In this document: positions 20,913 to 29,520 of the stretch, piece after piece
Layout of the letters: each line of letters begins with the position of its first letter
How positions within the stretch are numbered: position 1 is the first letter of the stretch
Source of the DNA: an uncultured Opitutales bacterium
Lineage (GTDB): Bacteria > Verrucomicrobiota > Verrucomicrobiia > Opitutales > UBA953
DNA length: 64,000 nt
Assembly: GCA_934675585.1 (NCBI GenBank)
Contig: CAKUQY010000001.1
Coordinates: forward strand, 1-64,000
Direction: 5' to 3'
Notes under the pieces: generated by a model
Databases searched by the model: none
The model's input: the letters and a program-made list of their open reading frames with translations, nothing else
What the model was told of the DNA's origin: nothing
Translations under genes and position numbers: made by a program

Positions 20913-21980
20913 TTATTTTCTGCGTTCCCGCACGGCTTTTGCGAGTTCTTCGCAGATTTTTTCAGTGTCTTCAAGATTGATACAAGCGTCGGTAATCGAT
21001 TTGCCGTAAACGCAAGTTTTTGGGTCATAATCTTGGCGACCTTCCACGATATTGCTTTCAATCATCACGCCAACAATTGCGCGTTCGCCCAACGCAATGC
21101 GCTTTGCCAACTCTTGCGCAACAATCGGCTGACGCGTGTAATCTTTTTTACTGTTCCCGTGAGAACAATCAACAACAAGGTAAGGCGGCAATTTTGCTTT
21201 TTCCAAACGCGCCACCACATCATTGACAAATTCCGCGCCATAATTAGGTCCCGTATTCGAGCCACCGCGCAAAATCACGTGCGTATCACGATTGCCTTCG
21301 GTTTCAAAAATCGCCACAACGCCATCTTTGGTTACCGACGGGAACCAATGCGAATGGCGAGCCGCATTCACCGCGTCCACCGCCACTTGCGCCGTGCCAT
21401 CTGTGCCATTTTTAAAACCAATCGGCATCGACATGCCCGACGCTAATTCGCGGTGAATTTGACTTTCTGTCGTGCGCGCACCAATCGCGCCATAAGCCAC
21501 CAAATCCGAAATAAATTGAGGCGTAATCGGATCCAAAAATTCTGTCGCCGTCGCCACGCCCATTTCCGACAAATCACAAAGCAACTGACGCGCAATGCGC
21601 AAACCTTTATTGATTTGGAACGTGCCATCGACATACGGGTCGTTAATCAAACCTTTCCAACCCACCACCGTGCGCGGCTTTTCAAAATACGTGCGCATCA
21701 CCACAATCAAATCTTTAGCATATTTTTCTGCCAATTTTTTCACAAAATGCGCATATTCTTTCGCAGATTTAATGTCGTGAATCGAGCACGGACCCGTAAT
21801 CACAACCAAACGATCATCTTTGCCATTCAACACATCACTAATCTCACTGCGCGCCGTAGCCACCGTATGCTGAGCCAATTCCGTCGCGGGAATTTCATCA
21901 ATCAAATAAGCAGGAGTCAACAACGGTTTTTTTCGCAAAATGCGCGTGTCATCTGTAATCGTCTTTTTTTCGTTAGTCAT
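20913..21980 (-). CDS. aroG: 3-deoxy-7-phosphoheptulonate (DAHP) synthase, type I
   Basis: Condenses erythrose-4-phosphate and phosphoenolpyruvate, the first step of the shikimate pathway. 355 residues, as in E. coli AroG/F/H. Motifs: GPCSIHDIKSA (about 63), MRTYFEKPRTVVGWKG (about 95), the ATEFLDPITPQF region, IGARTTESQIHRE, GFKNGTDG and DCSHGNSKK. Which feedback-regulated isozyme it equals cannot be told by eye. The tRNA-Phe gene lies upstream at 22078-22153, a suggestive but unproven link to phenylalanine. Confidence 0.9.
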   Translation of the reverse strand: MTNEKKTITDDTRILRKKPLLTPAYLIDEIPATELAQHTVATARSEISDVLNGKDDRLVVITGPCSIHDIKSAKEYAHFVKKLAEKYAKDLIVVMRTYFEKPRTVVGWKGLINDPYVDGTFQINKGLRIARQLLCDLSEMGVATATEFLDPITPQFISDLVAYGAIGARTTESQIHRELASGMSMPIGFKNGTDGTAQVAVDAVNAARHSHWFPSVTKDGVVAIFETEGNRDTHVILRGGSNTGPNYGAEFVNDVVARLEKAKLPPYLVVDCSHGNSKKDYTRQPIVAQELAKRIALGERAIVGVMIESNIVEGRQDYDPKTCVYGKSITDACINLEDTEKICEELAKAVRERRK

Positions 21981-22077
21981 AAGTTCAAGTTTAATTTAAA
22001 TCCCCCGCAAATTCAATCATTTATCGTTCCCGCAACATAAAAACAAAAAGCGAGCCGACTTGCGACTCGCTTAAAAG

Positions 22078-22153
22078 TGGTGGTCAGGGGCGGAATCGAA
22101 CCGCCGACACGGGGATTTTCAGTCCCATGCTCTACCGACTGAGCTACCTAACC
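22078..22153 (-). tRNA. tRNA-Phe (GAA)
   Basis: The minus strand folds into a standard 76-nt tRNA. The acceptor stem GGTTAGG pairs with CCTGACC (one G-U), the anticodon loop reads CTGAAAA, the T arm contains GGTTCGATTCC, and the 3' CCA is encoded. The anticodon GAA decodes phenylalanine. Confidence 0.95.
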
Positions 22154-22263
22154 ATGTGTGTTTTTCTATTTAACCAAAAATAATTACCTCAGTCAAGTCA
22201 TTTTTTGCGGGAACACGGAAACGACAAATTTCTCACGCAGATCTCACAGATTTCACAGATTTT

Positions 22264-22402
22264 TATTTTTTGCGGGAATGCCACTCTTAAAACCTGAAGC
22301 GTTGCCCATTGATAACCCCAAGTAATTTTGAGCAACGCGAAAAATCACTTGGGGTAAAATCCCCAAACCCCAAAACCCGAAAGGTCTCCCAACTCGCCCG
22401 CG
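22264..22402 (+). repeat. Left arm of a 139-bp inverted repeat
   Basis: Imperfect inverse (roughly 80% by eye) of 23204-23341. It contains its own hairpin CCCCAAGT...ACTTGGGG (near 22316-22355). Together the arms bracket a decayed restriction helicase, next to tRNA-Phe. Confidence 0.8.
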
Positions 22403-22491
22403 GGAACGGGAAAACGCGCCCGAAAAATTAAGAATCGAAACAACGACGGCTTAGCCGCCAAGCTCATTTTTTTTACGAGACCTATTCTCCC

Positions 22492-23160
22492 CTACAAATC
22501 CACGGAAACTTTTTCAATCAAGTTCCACGTTCCCGCGTGTGGCTCCATTATTCCAGCTATATAATGTTTTTGGGAAACACGATTTAAATTTTCAACAAAC
22601 TCTGCAAGGGCGTTCAATTTATCTCGGGTGTCTTGTGATTCTTGAACACTTGTATTGCCACTTTTGGTATCAAAAATGCCAATGTCTCCATTTTGATAAA
22701 TCACGATCCAATCGGGATAAAATAGCTTTTTTGTATTTTCAATTGTTGAATAATATATAATTGAAAATCATCTTTCCCGCAACTACCATTTTTGTACCAA
22801 TATTCGACATTTTGATCATTTTCCCAATAGCGAATAAATGCGGTTTCGTTCCCGCGACCTTTTTGCGCGTAAAAATTAGTTTCGTCTGCATCTGTTTTAA
22901 ACGGCGTTGCCGAAATCTTTAAAATCAATTTCGGGTTCACGATATCAATAATTTCTTGCGACAATTCAGTTCCCATATTGCTGTGGCTTTCATCGACAAT
23001 CATTATGATTTTGCGCTCAACCTTTGCCGTATTTTCAAAAATATCTTCAAAATAAACGCCTGATTCTTTACATTGTTTTATATCCCTGGGACGACGCAAA
23101 AGCAAGCGCTCCTTGCCTTTTTTCTGCGCCAACTTTTGCCAATTAACAAATAGAATCTCG
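22492..23160 (-). pseudogene. Decayed restriction enzyme subunit (DEAD-like helicase/nuclease, Res type)
   Basis: Two adjoining frames read parts of one protein. Upstream part: EILFVNWQKL, a Walker B-type box IMIVDESHSNMG, and motif III ISATPFKTDAD. Downstream part in another frame: YPDWIVIYQNGDIGIFDTKSG, where the D...DTK pattern suits a PD-(D/E)XK nuclease, then a C-terminal tail. The N-terminal Walker A region, most of helicase domain 2 and the correct frame near 22720-22740 are missing. So it is a truncated and frameshifted Type III-like (possibly Type I-like) restriction subunit. Few iterated motif copies (three) and a low G+C content suggest later acquisition. No methyltransferase is nearby. 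Confidence 0.75.
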
Positions 23161-23203
23161 TTCCCGCAAGCGCGTTCCCGCGAGAGTGAAAAATCTTCGT
23201 TCT

Positions 23204-23341
23204 CACGGGCGAGTTGGGAAACCTTTCAGGTTTTTGGGGTTTGAGTTAACCCTCGGTGATTTTTCATGTTGCTCAAAATTACCTGAGGTTATCAATGGAC
23301 AATGCGTTGCGTTTTAAGAGTAGCGTTCCCGCAAAAAATAA
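23204..23341 (-). repeat. Right arm of the 139-bp inverted repeat
   Basis: Inverse counterpart of 22264-22402. Shared blocks include ACTCTTAAAAC, CATTGATAACC, TAATTTTGAGCAAC and CCCAACTCGCCCG. Confidence 0.8.
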
Positions 23342-23432
23342 GAATCTGCTCAATCTGCGAGATTTGCGTGAAAAACAAAAAAATAGAGCGGCAAAAATGC
23401 CGCTCCTCTAAAATTTGCGTTCCCGCAAAAAA

Positions 23433-24140
23433 TTATTCGAGTTCGTAAACGCAAATAACTTCCGCTTTTACCGTTTGTTTGCCCGCGGAAATCGGTGTTT
23501 CGACCGCCGCGTCGTTCATGAGCGCCGCCTTCATCAATGGGCGTGGCATAAAATCATTATGCACGCCGTTTTCGTTGATCGAAACAATTTTCCCCAGTTT
23601 CGCTCCCGCGGCGGCAGCCATGCGTTCGGCGATCGCGCGAGCGTTGCGGATTGCGCTTTCGCGCGCCTCGTTCATCGCGTCTTTGTCGTCAACGACAGAA
23701 AACGAAACATTCGAAAACTCGTTCGCGCCCGCCGTTCCCGCGATATCAATCGCCTCGCCCACGCGGTCGACATCGGCAATCGCGATTTGCATCGAATTAC
23801 GCACGCGGAATTTCTGCGGCTCCGAACCTGTAAGAGATTTGCGATTATAATTTTCTTCGCGGTAAATATTGTAGTTCGATGTCGTAATCGATTCTTTGTC
23901 GAATCCCGCCTTCACCAGCTCGTTAAAAACGTTCGTTGCGACTTTTGCGTTTTCGCGCAGTGCTTTGACCGCGGAAACATCGCGCGTAACGACGGCAAGG
24001 CGCACGACCGCCGCGTCGCTTTTCAAGACAACTTCGCCCGTTCCCGAGACCGTAATTCTGCGGTCATTATCCGCCAACGCCGTCAGCGCCATCAGCGACG
24101 ACAAAGCCAAAACTGCCAAAAGATTAAGAGATTTATTCAT
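23433..24140 (-). CDS. SIMPL (DUF541) domain periplasmic protein
   Basis: 235 residues, with a signal peptide (about 1-23, ending ALA-D) and one SIMPL domain. The usual features are ITVSGTGEVVLKSDAAVVRL near the N terminus, a central NVSFSVVDD strand, and a helix with ARAIAERMAAAAGAKLGKIVSINE. Members are widespread envelope proteins (for example E. coli YggE, linked with oxidative stress tolerance), but the biochemical role is not settled. Stand-alone gene. Confidence 0.85.
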   Translation of the reverse strand: MNKSLNLLAVLALSSLMALTALADNDRRITVSGTGEVVLKSDAAVVRLAVVTRDVSAVKALRENAKVATNVFNELVKAGFDKESITTSNYNIYREENYNRKSLTGSEPQKFRVRNSMQIAIADVDRVGEAIDIAGTAGANEFSNVSFSVVDDKDAMNEARESAIRNARAIAERMAAAAGAKLGKIVSINENGVHNDFMPRPLMKAALMNDAAVETPISAGKQTVKAEVICVYELE

Positions 24141-24187
24141 TTTTTTAATTTTTATAATGGGTTAATAAGCCGATGGCGCACTGTGCG

Positions 24188-25567
24188 CTATCTTAAAAAT
24201 AAGCGGACCAATTTGGCATAAATGTTTTTGTAAGGTTGGTAGCGCATTGGCAAATCGAGCCACGTTTTTTTGTCGAGCACGCTTTTGTAGTGCGTAAACG
24301 TATCAAAACCAATTTTGCCGTGATAAGCGCCCATGCCGCTTTCGCCAAAACCGCCAAAACCCATTTCCGTCGAAGCCAAATGCATAATGCAATCGTTCAC
24401 GCAAGCGCCGCCAAAACCGCAACGCTCAATCACGCGATCGGCGTTCCTGCGAGAACTCGTGTAAATGTAAAGCGCGAGCGGATGGGCCATCGCATTGATT
24501 TTCACAATCGCGTCGTTCAAATTTTCGTAAGTCAAAACTGGCAACACGGGACCGAAAATTTCTTCTCCCATCACAACATCGTTCCAATCGACATTGTCGA
24601 GTAATGTTGGTTCAATTTGTAGCGTTCCCGCGTTGGCGTTCCCGCCGTGCGCAAGTTTTGATTTATCGATTAACGCGCAAATGCGTTCAAAATGTTTTTG
24701 GTTGATAATTTTGCCGTAATTAGCGTTCCCGAGCGGTGCGTTCCCGTACTGCGCGACGATTTGTTTTTTCAATTCTGCGACGAGCGCGTTTTTGATTTTT
24801 CGATCACAAAAAATATAATCAGGCGCGACGCAAGTTTGACCACAATTCAAAAATTTTCCAAAAACAATGCGCTTTGCCGCGAGCGCCAAATCGGCAGTTT
24901 CATCGACGATGCACGGACTTTTCCCGCCGAGCTCCAATGTTACCGGAGTCAAAAATTGTGCGGCTTTTTCCATCACCAATTTGCCAACGGTTTTACCACC
25001 CGTAAAGAAAATGTAATCAAAATGCGATTCGAGCAACTCGGCGTTTTCTTGGCGTCCGCCACGAATCACCGCAACATATTCTGGCGGGAACGCTTCCGCG
25101 ATGATTTTTGCGATGATTTCACTCGTCGCCGAAGAATAATCGCTGGGCTTTAAAACCACAGTATTGCCCGCCGCCAACGCATCAATCAACGGGTCAATCG
25201 TCAGCAAAAATGGATAATTCCACGGACTCACCACCAACACCACGCCGTAGGGCGATGGCTTTTGATAACTGCGCGCGGGAAAATTAACGAGAGAAGTCTC
25301 CACGCGGCGTTCCCGCGAAAACATTTTGGCGTACTTAATCATATATGAAAGTTCCGAAAGCGCCATGCCGATTTCGCACATATAACTTTCAGTGGCGCTT
25401 TTGCCCAAATCGCTTTTGAGCGCCGCATTGATTTCATCTTCGCGCGCCAAAATGCGTTCCCGCAAACGTTTTAAAGCTTTCAATCGAAAATCAACATCCA
25501 AGGTTGTTCCCGTCAAAAAAAATGCCCGTTGCTTTGCAACAATCGCCTCAATTTCATTTTGGTTCAT
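24188..25567 (-). CDS. Aldehyde dehydrogenase, class 3 family
   Basis: Oxidises aldehydes to acids with NAD(P)+. The ATG at 25567 (MNQNEIEAIV) fits the family better than the upstream in-frame TTG or GTG starts; this gives 459 residues. Motifs: PWNYPFLLTIDPLIDALAAGNT, the catalytic glutamate in LELGGKSP, the catalytic cysteine in NCGQTCVAPDY, and the EEIFGPVLPVLTY segment. The C terminus ends with a basic/hydrophobic stretch, sometimes seen in membrane-associated fatty-aldehyde enzymes. Substrate not predictable here. Confidence 0.88.
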   Translation of the reverse strand: MNQNEIEAIVAKQRAFFLTGTTLDVDFRLKALKRLRERILAREDEINAALKSDLGKSATESYMCEIGMALSELSYMIKYAKMFSRERRVETSLVNFPARSYQKPSPYGVVLVVSPWNYPFLLTIDPLIDALAAGNTVVLKPSDYSSATSEIIAKIIAEAFPPEYVAVIRGGRQENAELLESHFDYIFFTGGKTVGKLVMEKAAQFLTPVTLELGGKSPCIVDETADLALAAKRIVFGKFLNCGQTCVAPDYIFCDRKIKNALVAELKKQIVAQYGNAPLGNANYGKIINQKHFERICALIDKSKLAHGGNANAGTLQIEPTLLDNVDWNDVVMGEEIFGPVLPVLTYENLNDAIVKINAMAHPLALYIYTSSRRNADRVIERCGFGGACVNDCIMHLASTEMGFGGFGESGMGAYHGKIGFDTFTHYKSVLDKKTWLDLPMRYQPYKNIYAKLVRLFLR

Positions 25568-25638
25568 AAAAATATGATAGTCCCAAAAACGCGTTCCCGC
25601 AAGAATTTGACGCTGGCGAAACTTTGCGTTCCCGCGCT

Positions 25639-25866
25639 TTACAACACGCGCCAATTACCATTGTTGGTCGTTCCCGTGTATTCAATCAATTTTGCATCGC
25701 TCAATTGTTTTAAATAATTGCGAATAGTTCTTGGGGCGAGTTCTAATAATTTTGCCAAATGATTTGCATTCACAAAATCTTTGGTTTTTATTAAGATTAA
25801 AATTTCTTGAAATGCCACGAGTGCCTTTTCTCGACTTGCGGACGCTTTAAAATTTTTAGCGAGCAT
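25639..25866 (-). CDS. Small winged-helix DNA-binding protein, probably a fragment
   Basis: 75 residues. NHLAKLLELAPRTIRNYLKQLSDAKLIEYTG has the helix-turn-helix and wing pattern of the C-terminal domain of AlbA_2/AAA_4-type regulators. Just upstream of the start (25866-25905) lie three near-tandem 12-bp units (TTCGTGCAAAAG), which in such proteins encode the approach to the winged helix. I therefore suspect the 3' end of a once longer gene. It could still be expressed. Confidence 0.5.
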   Translation of the reverse strand: MLAKNFKASASREKALVAFQEILILIKTKDFVNANHLAKLLELAPRTIRNYLKQLSDAKLIEYTGTTNNGNWRVL

Positions 25867-25990
25867 TTGTGCAAAAGTTCGTGCAAAAGTTCGTGCAAAT
25901 TTTTTGCCAAATATTTATGTTCCCCGCGGGAGAAAAAACACGTTCCCGCGACGATTTGCCACGGGAACGCATTTTTGAATTTCGCAGATT

Positions 25991-26692
25991 TTATTTTGCA
26001 GCTGCGAGCACTTTGCGGATTTCTGCCGCGGTTTCTTCGATGCTGCCGAGCGAATTGATTTTGTAGTACGGGAACACGCCGTCAAGGGTTTCGATTGGAC
26101 CGAGTGTTTTGTCCGCAAATTCTTTATAACGCACGAGCGTTTTTTCTGGGTCAACGTCGGTTGAGCGCACTGGCAAGCCCGCCGCTTGCATTTCGCGTCC
26201 GCGTTTTAATTGACGTTCGACAGATTCTTTTTCGCCGACGTAGAGCATAACCAAACCAAATTTTGTTGGTTTTGCTTGGGTTGCAGCCAATTTTTTAGCG
26301 AACAATTTCAAGCAAGCCACTTGACCCGCAGAGCGTGGGAAGCCGTCCACAATCACACCGTTCGCGTATTCGGGTTTAAGCAATGCGCGCAAAAGCAAGC
26401 CGAAAACGGTTTCGTCGTCAATCAATTTTCCCGTTGCCATGATTGCTTTCATTTCTGGCGTTTTGAACAAATCGCTCATCACGAGTGGTTGCGCCGTCAA
26501 GCCGAGCATCTCAAGAATGACCGGCGTTTGCGTTCCCTTGCCTGCGCCGGGAGCACCGTTCAGCCAATAAAGTGCTGGCGGGAACGCCAATTTGTCTGCG
26601 CCCAATTCTGCTTCGAGAGCCGCCCAAGCATTGTTAAAAAGCTTCACCGCGGCTGGATTTGTTTCGTCTGTTTCTGGATATTGATTACTCAT
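25991..26692 (-). CDS. Adenylate kinase-like nucleoside monophosphate kinase
   Basis: 233 residues. The P-loop GAPGAGKGTQ lies near residue 48, after an N-terminal extension of about 40 residues not found in standard Adk. DGFPRSAGQ (about 121) is the family signature for the NMP-binding side. R residues in RQLKRGRE fit the lid region. The lid is short, with no zinc cysteines. Probably interconverts AMP/ADP/ATP. The extension and low similarity in the lid make this an atypical member. Confidence 0.7.
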   Translation of the reverse strand: MSNQYPETDETNPAAVKLFNNAWAALEAELGADKLAFPPALYWLNGAPGAGKGTQTPVILEMLGLTAQPLVMSDLFKTPEMKAIMATGKLIDDETVFGLLLRALLKPEYANGVIVDGFPRSAGQVACLKLFAKKLAATQAKPTKFGLVMLYVGEKESVERQLKRGREMQAAGLPVRSTDVDPEKTLVRYKEFADKTLGPIETLDGVFPYYKINSLGSIEETAAEIRKVLAAAK

Positions 26693-26831
26693 AATCTATC
26701 CATTATAAATTCTCGCGCAAAAATTGACAAATGACTTTTTCGCGGGAACGCAAATTTTAAAATTCTTGCAGAGTCAAAAGCAAGCCCTGTATAATTTACA
26801 CAAACTTATTTTTTAAATCCAAAACAAAATT

Positions 26832-27815
26832 ATGCAAAACAACAATATCCGTCCAGAAACAATGGCGCGAATCACGACGCCCGAACTCGCAAAAGCTTTT
26901 ATCGAAGAACAGGTGCGCGAAGTGCGCGCGCAAGTCGGCGACAAACAAGTGCTTTTGGCGCTCTCTGGCGGCGTGGATTCTTCCGTCGTCGCCGCATTGC
27001 TCATTAAGGCAATCGGGAAACAGCTCGTTTCCGTTCACGTCAATCACGGCTTGATGCGCAAAGGCGAAAGCGAACAAGTCATCGAAGTTTTCCGCAACGG
27101 CTTGGACGCGAATCTCATCTACGTCGATGCGACCGACCGTTTTCTCAATCTGCTCGCCGGCGTTGCCGATCCCGAAAAAAAGCGCAAAATCATCGGGAAC
27201 GAATTTATCAAAGTTTTCGACGAAGAAGCGGGAAAACTCTCGGGAATTTCATTCCTGGCGCAGGGAACAATTTATCCTGACATTTTGGAAAGCCACGGCG
27301 TGAAAGCACACCACAACGTGGGCGGGCTTCCCGAAGATATGAAAATGGAACTCGTCGAACCGCTGAAACTGCTTTACAAAGACGAAGTGCGCGTCGTCGG
27401 TAAAGCGCTCGGACTTCCCAACAATATGGTGTTCCGCCAACCGTTCCCGGGACCGGGTCTCGGCGTGCGCTGTTTGGGCGCGATCACGCGCGATCGTTTG
27501 GAAGCGTTGCGTGAAGCGGACGCGATTCTGCGCGAAGAATTTGACAAAAACGGTCTCGCGGGAAAAGTTTGGCAATATTTTATTTCCGTTCCTGACTTTA
27601 AAAGCGTCGGCGTGCGCGACAGCAAGCGTTACGAGGGTTGGCCTGCAATTATCCGCGCCGTCAACACCGTCGATGCGATGACCGCGACAATCGAAGAAAT
27701 TCCTTACCTGGTGCTTCACCACATCACAAATCGCATCACGCACGAAGTCGAAGGCATCAACCGCGTTCTCCTCGACCTCACGCCAAAACCCGTCGGCACG
27801 ATCGAGTGGGAATAA
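26832..27815 (+). CDS. guaA: GMP synthase, ATP-pyrophosphatase subunit only
   Basis: Converts XMP to GMP. The 327 residues cover only the ATP-PPase domain (LLALSGGVDSSVVAALL near residue 38) and the C-terminal dimerisation domain (RQPFPGPGLGVRC near 198; end TPKPVGTIEWE). The glutamine amidotransferase domain that normally occupies the first 200 residues of bacterial GuaA is absent, and no remnant is visible in the 140 bp upstream. It must use ammonia or a separate glutaminase subunit, as in archaeal two-subunit enzymes. Confidence 0.9.
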   Translation: MQNNNIRPETMARITTPELAKAFIEEQVREVRAQVGDKQVLLALSGGVDSSVVAALLIKAIGKQLVSVHVNHGLMRKGESEQVIEVFRNGLDANLIYVDATDRFLNLLAGVADPEKKRKIIGNEFIKVFDEEAGKLSGISFLAQGTIYPDILESHGVKAHHNVGGLPEDMKMELVEPLKLLYKDEVRVVGKALGLPNNMVFRQPFPGPGLGVRCLGAITRDRLEALREADAILREEFDKNGLAGKVWQYFISVPDFKSVGVRDSKRYEGWPAIIRAVNTVDAMTATIEEIPYLVLHHITNRITHEVEGINRVLLDLTPKPVGTIEWE

Positions 27816-27836
27816 TTCCAAACAATTCAAAAAAAT

Positions 27837-27871
27837 CAGCAGAGCGTTCCCGCAAACTCTGCTGGTTTTTT
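27837..27871 (+). terminator. Terminator after guaA, with an iterated motif in the loop
   Basis: CAGCAGAG (27837-27844) pairs with CTCTGCTG (27857-27864), followed by seven T. CGTTCCCGC fills the loop. Confidence 0.85.
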
Positions 27872-27960
27872 TGTGCAAAATTATCAAACAACTACGCGGG
27901 AACGCGATTTTTATTTTTCATTGTCGCGGGAACGCGAAAATTGGAGTAAACTAAATCATT

Positions 27961-29394
27961 ATGGCAGAAAAAAAATCTACAAAAAAATCGCTCAAAGGCG
28001 TTTGTAAACGTGAAGATGCGGTAAACAAATTATCTGAAAAAGAAACGCTTGCGCTCGAAAATTACATCGAGACTTACATGCGTTATTTGGCGTATTCAAA
28101 AACCGAGCGCCGCGCGTATGCCGAAGCCGTTCGCTTGCTCGAAACCAAAGGTTTTAAGCCACTCGAAAGCTTTAAAACATTGAAAGCTGGCGACAAAGTT
28201 TACCGCGGCTATCATGGCAAAACACTGTTTGCAGCCGTCATCGGCAAAGACACGGTCGCAACGGGCGTGAATGTTGTCGGCGGCCACACCGACGCGCCGC
28301 GCATCGATTGCAAACCACTTCCATTAGCCGAAAAATCGGGTATCGCTTATTTTGACACGCACTACTACGGCGGGATCAAAAAATTCCAATGGGTAACGCG
28401 TCCGCTCGCGCTCTACGGCACTTGCGTCAAAACCAACGGCGAAAAAGTTAATATTTCGATCGGCGACAATCCTGGCGACCCGATTTTTATGATTTCGGAC
28501 ATTTTGCCGCACCTCGGACAAAAACAAAGCGGTTTGAAACTTGGCGACGCGTTCCCGGGCGAAAATCTCGATGTCATTGTGGGCTTAGCTCCCGTTCCCG
28601 CAAGCAAAGATGACGATGCGGTCAAAGAAAAAGTAAAGCTCAACATCTTGCGCATCCTCGAAGACGAATACGATTTGACGGAACAAGATTTGATGAGCGC
28701 CGAGCTCGAATTTGTGCCACAAGGTATGCCTCGCGAAATGGGCTTCGACCGCTCAATGATTTCGGGCTACGGCCACGACGACCGCATTTGCGCGTTCGCA
28801 GGGCTCCAAGCAATGATGGACCTCGCGGGAACGCCAAAGAAAACTGCCGTTGTTTTGCTTTGCGACAAAGAAGAAATCGGCTCCGTCGGCGCGACTGGCA
28901 TGGATTCGACATTCTTTGAAAACTCGATCGCCGAACTTTGCGTGCGCCAAGAAAAAAATTATTCGGACATTGTTGTGCGTCGCGCGCTCGAAGCGTCCTC
29001 GATGCTTTCGGCAGACGTTTGCGCTGCCGCAGACCCAATGTTCCCAGAATGCTCTTCGCCCAACAATATGGCAAAACTCAACGCGGGAACGTGTATGATC
29101 AAATACACAGGTTCGCGCGGGAAAGCGATGGCGAATGACGCTTCGGCTGAATTTGTCGGCAAATTGCGCGGTATTTTTGATAAAGCTAATGTCGTTTGGC
29201 AAATGGGCGAACTCGGTCCCGTCGATGTCGGCGGAGGAGGAACAATCGCGATGTTTATGTCGCGCTACGGCATGAACGTCATCGACATGGGAACGCCGTT
29301 GCTCAACATGCACGCGCCCTGCGAAGTTGCTTCAAAACTCGACACTTACATGACTTACAAGGCATACAAAGCGTTCTTTGAATTGAACGCATAA
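27961..29394 (+). CDS. M18 family aspartyl/leucyl aminopeptidase
   Basis: 477 residues, cytosolic zinc aminopeptidase. Metal-binding and catalytic segments are visible: GGHTDAPRIDC (about 100), THYYGGIKKFQWV, the DKEEIGSVGATGMDS acidic pair (about 302), and LNMHAPCEVAS near the end with the last histidine ligand. It releases N-terminal, often acidic, residues from peptides. Monocistronic between two terminators. Confidence 0.9.
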   Translation: MAEKKSTKKSLKGVCKREDAVNKLSEKETLALENYIETYMRYLAYSKTERRAYAEAVRLLETKGFKPLESFKTLKAGDKVYRGYHGKTLFAAVIGKDTVATGVNVVGGHTDAPRIDCKPLPLAEKSGIAYFDTHYYGGIKKFQWVTRPLALYGTCVKTNGEKVNISIGDNPGDPIFMISDILPHLGQKQSGLKLGDAFPGENLDVIVGLAPVPASKDDDAVKEKVKLNILRILEDEYDLTEQDLMSAELEFVPQGMPREMGFDRSMISGYGHDDRICAFAGLQAMMDLAGTPKKTAVVLLCDKEEIGSVGATGMDSTFFENSIAELCVRQEKNYSDIVVRRALEASSMLSADVCAAADPMFPECSSPNNMAKLNAGTCMIKYTGSRGKAMANDASAEFVGKLRGIFDKANVVWQMGELGPVDVGGGGTIAMFMSRYGMNVIDMGTPLLNMHAPCEVASKLDTYMTYKAYKAFFELNA

Positions 29395-29415
29395 TTTGCG
29401 TTCCCGCAAAAAATA

Positions 29416-29456
29416 AAAACGCGTTCCCGTAAAATTTTCGCGGGAACGCGTTTTTT
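29416..29456. terminator. Bidirectional terminator formed by an inverted iterated motif pair
   Basis: CGCGTTCCCG (29420-29429) and CGGGAACGCG (29441-29450) form a perfect 10-bp stem with A runs before and T runs after. It separates the convergent aminopeptidase and malate dehydrogenase genes. It is the clearest case of two motif copies used as a terminator. Confidence 0.92.
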
Positions 29457-29520
29457 ATCTACAAAAATTCCGCGGGAACGCGCACTTTGTCGTTCCCGCG
29501 GAAATTATTTTAAACTTAAA

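Noticed and set aside
20913..22153. tRNA-Phe gene as a T-box or attenuator for the DAHP synthase gene
   Set aside because: The sequence folds as a complete tRNA with encoded CCA, and about 100 bp separate it from the gene with no terminator between.
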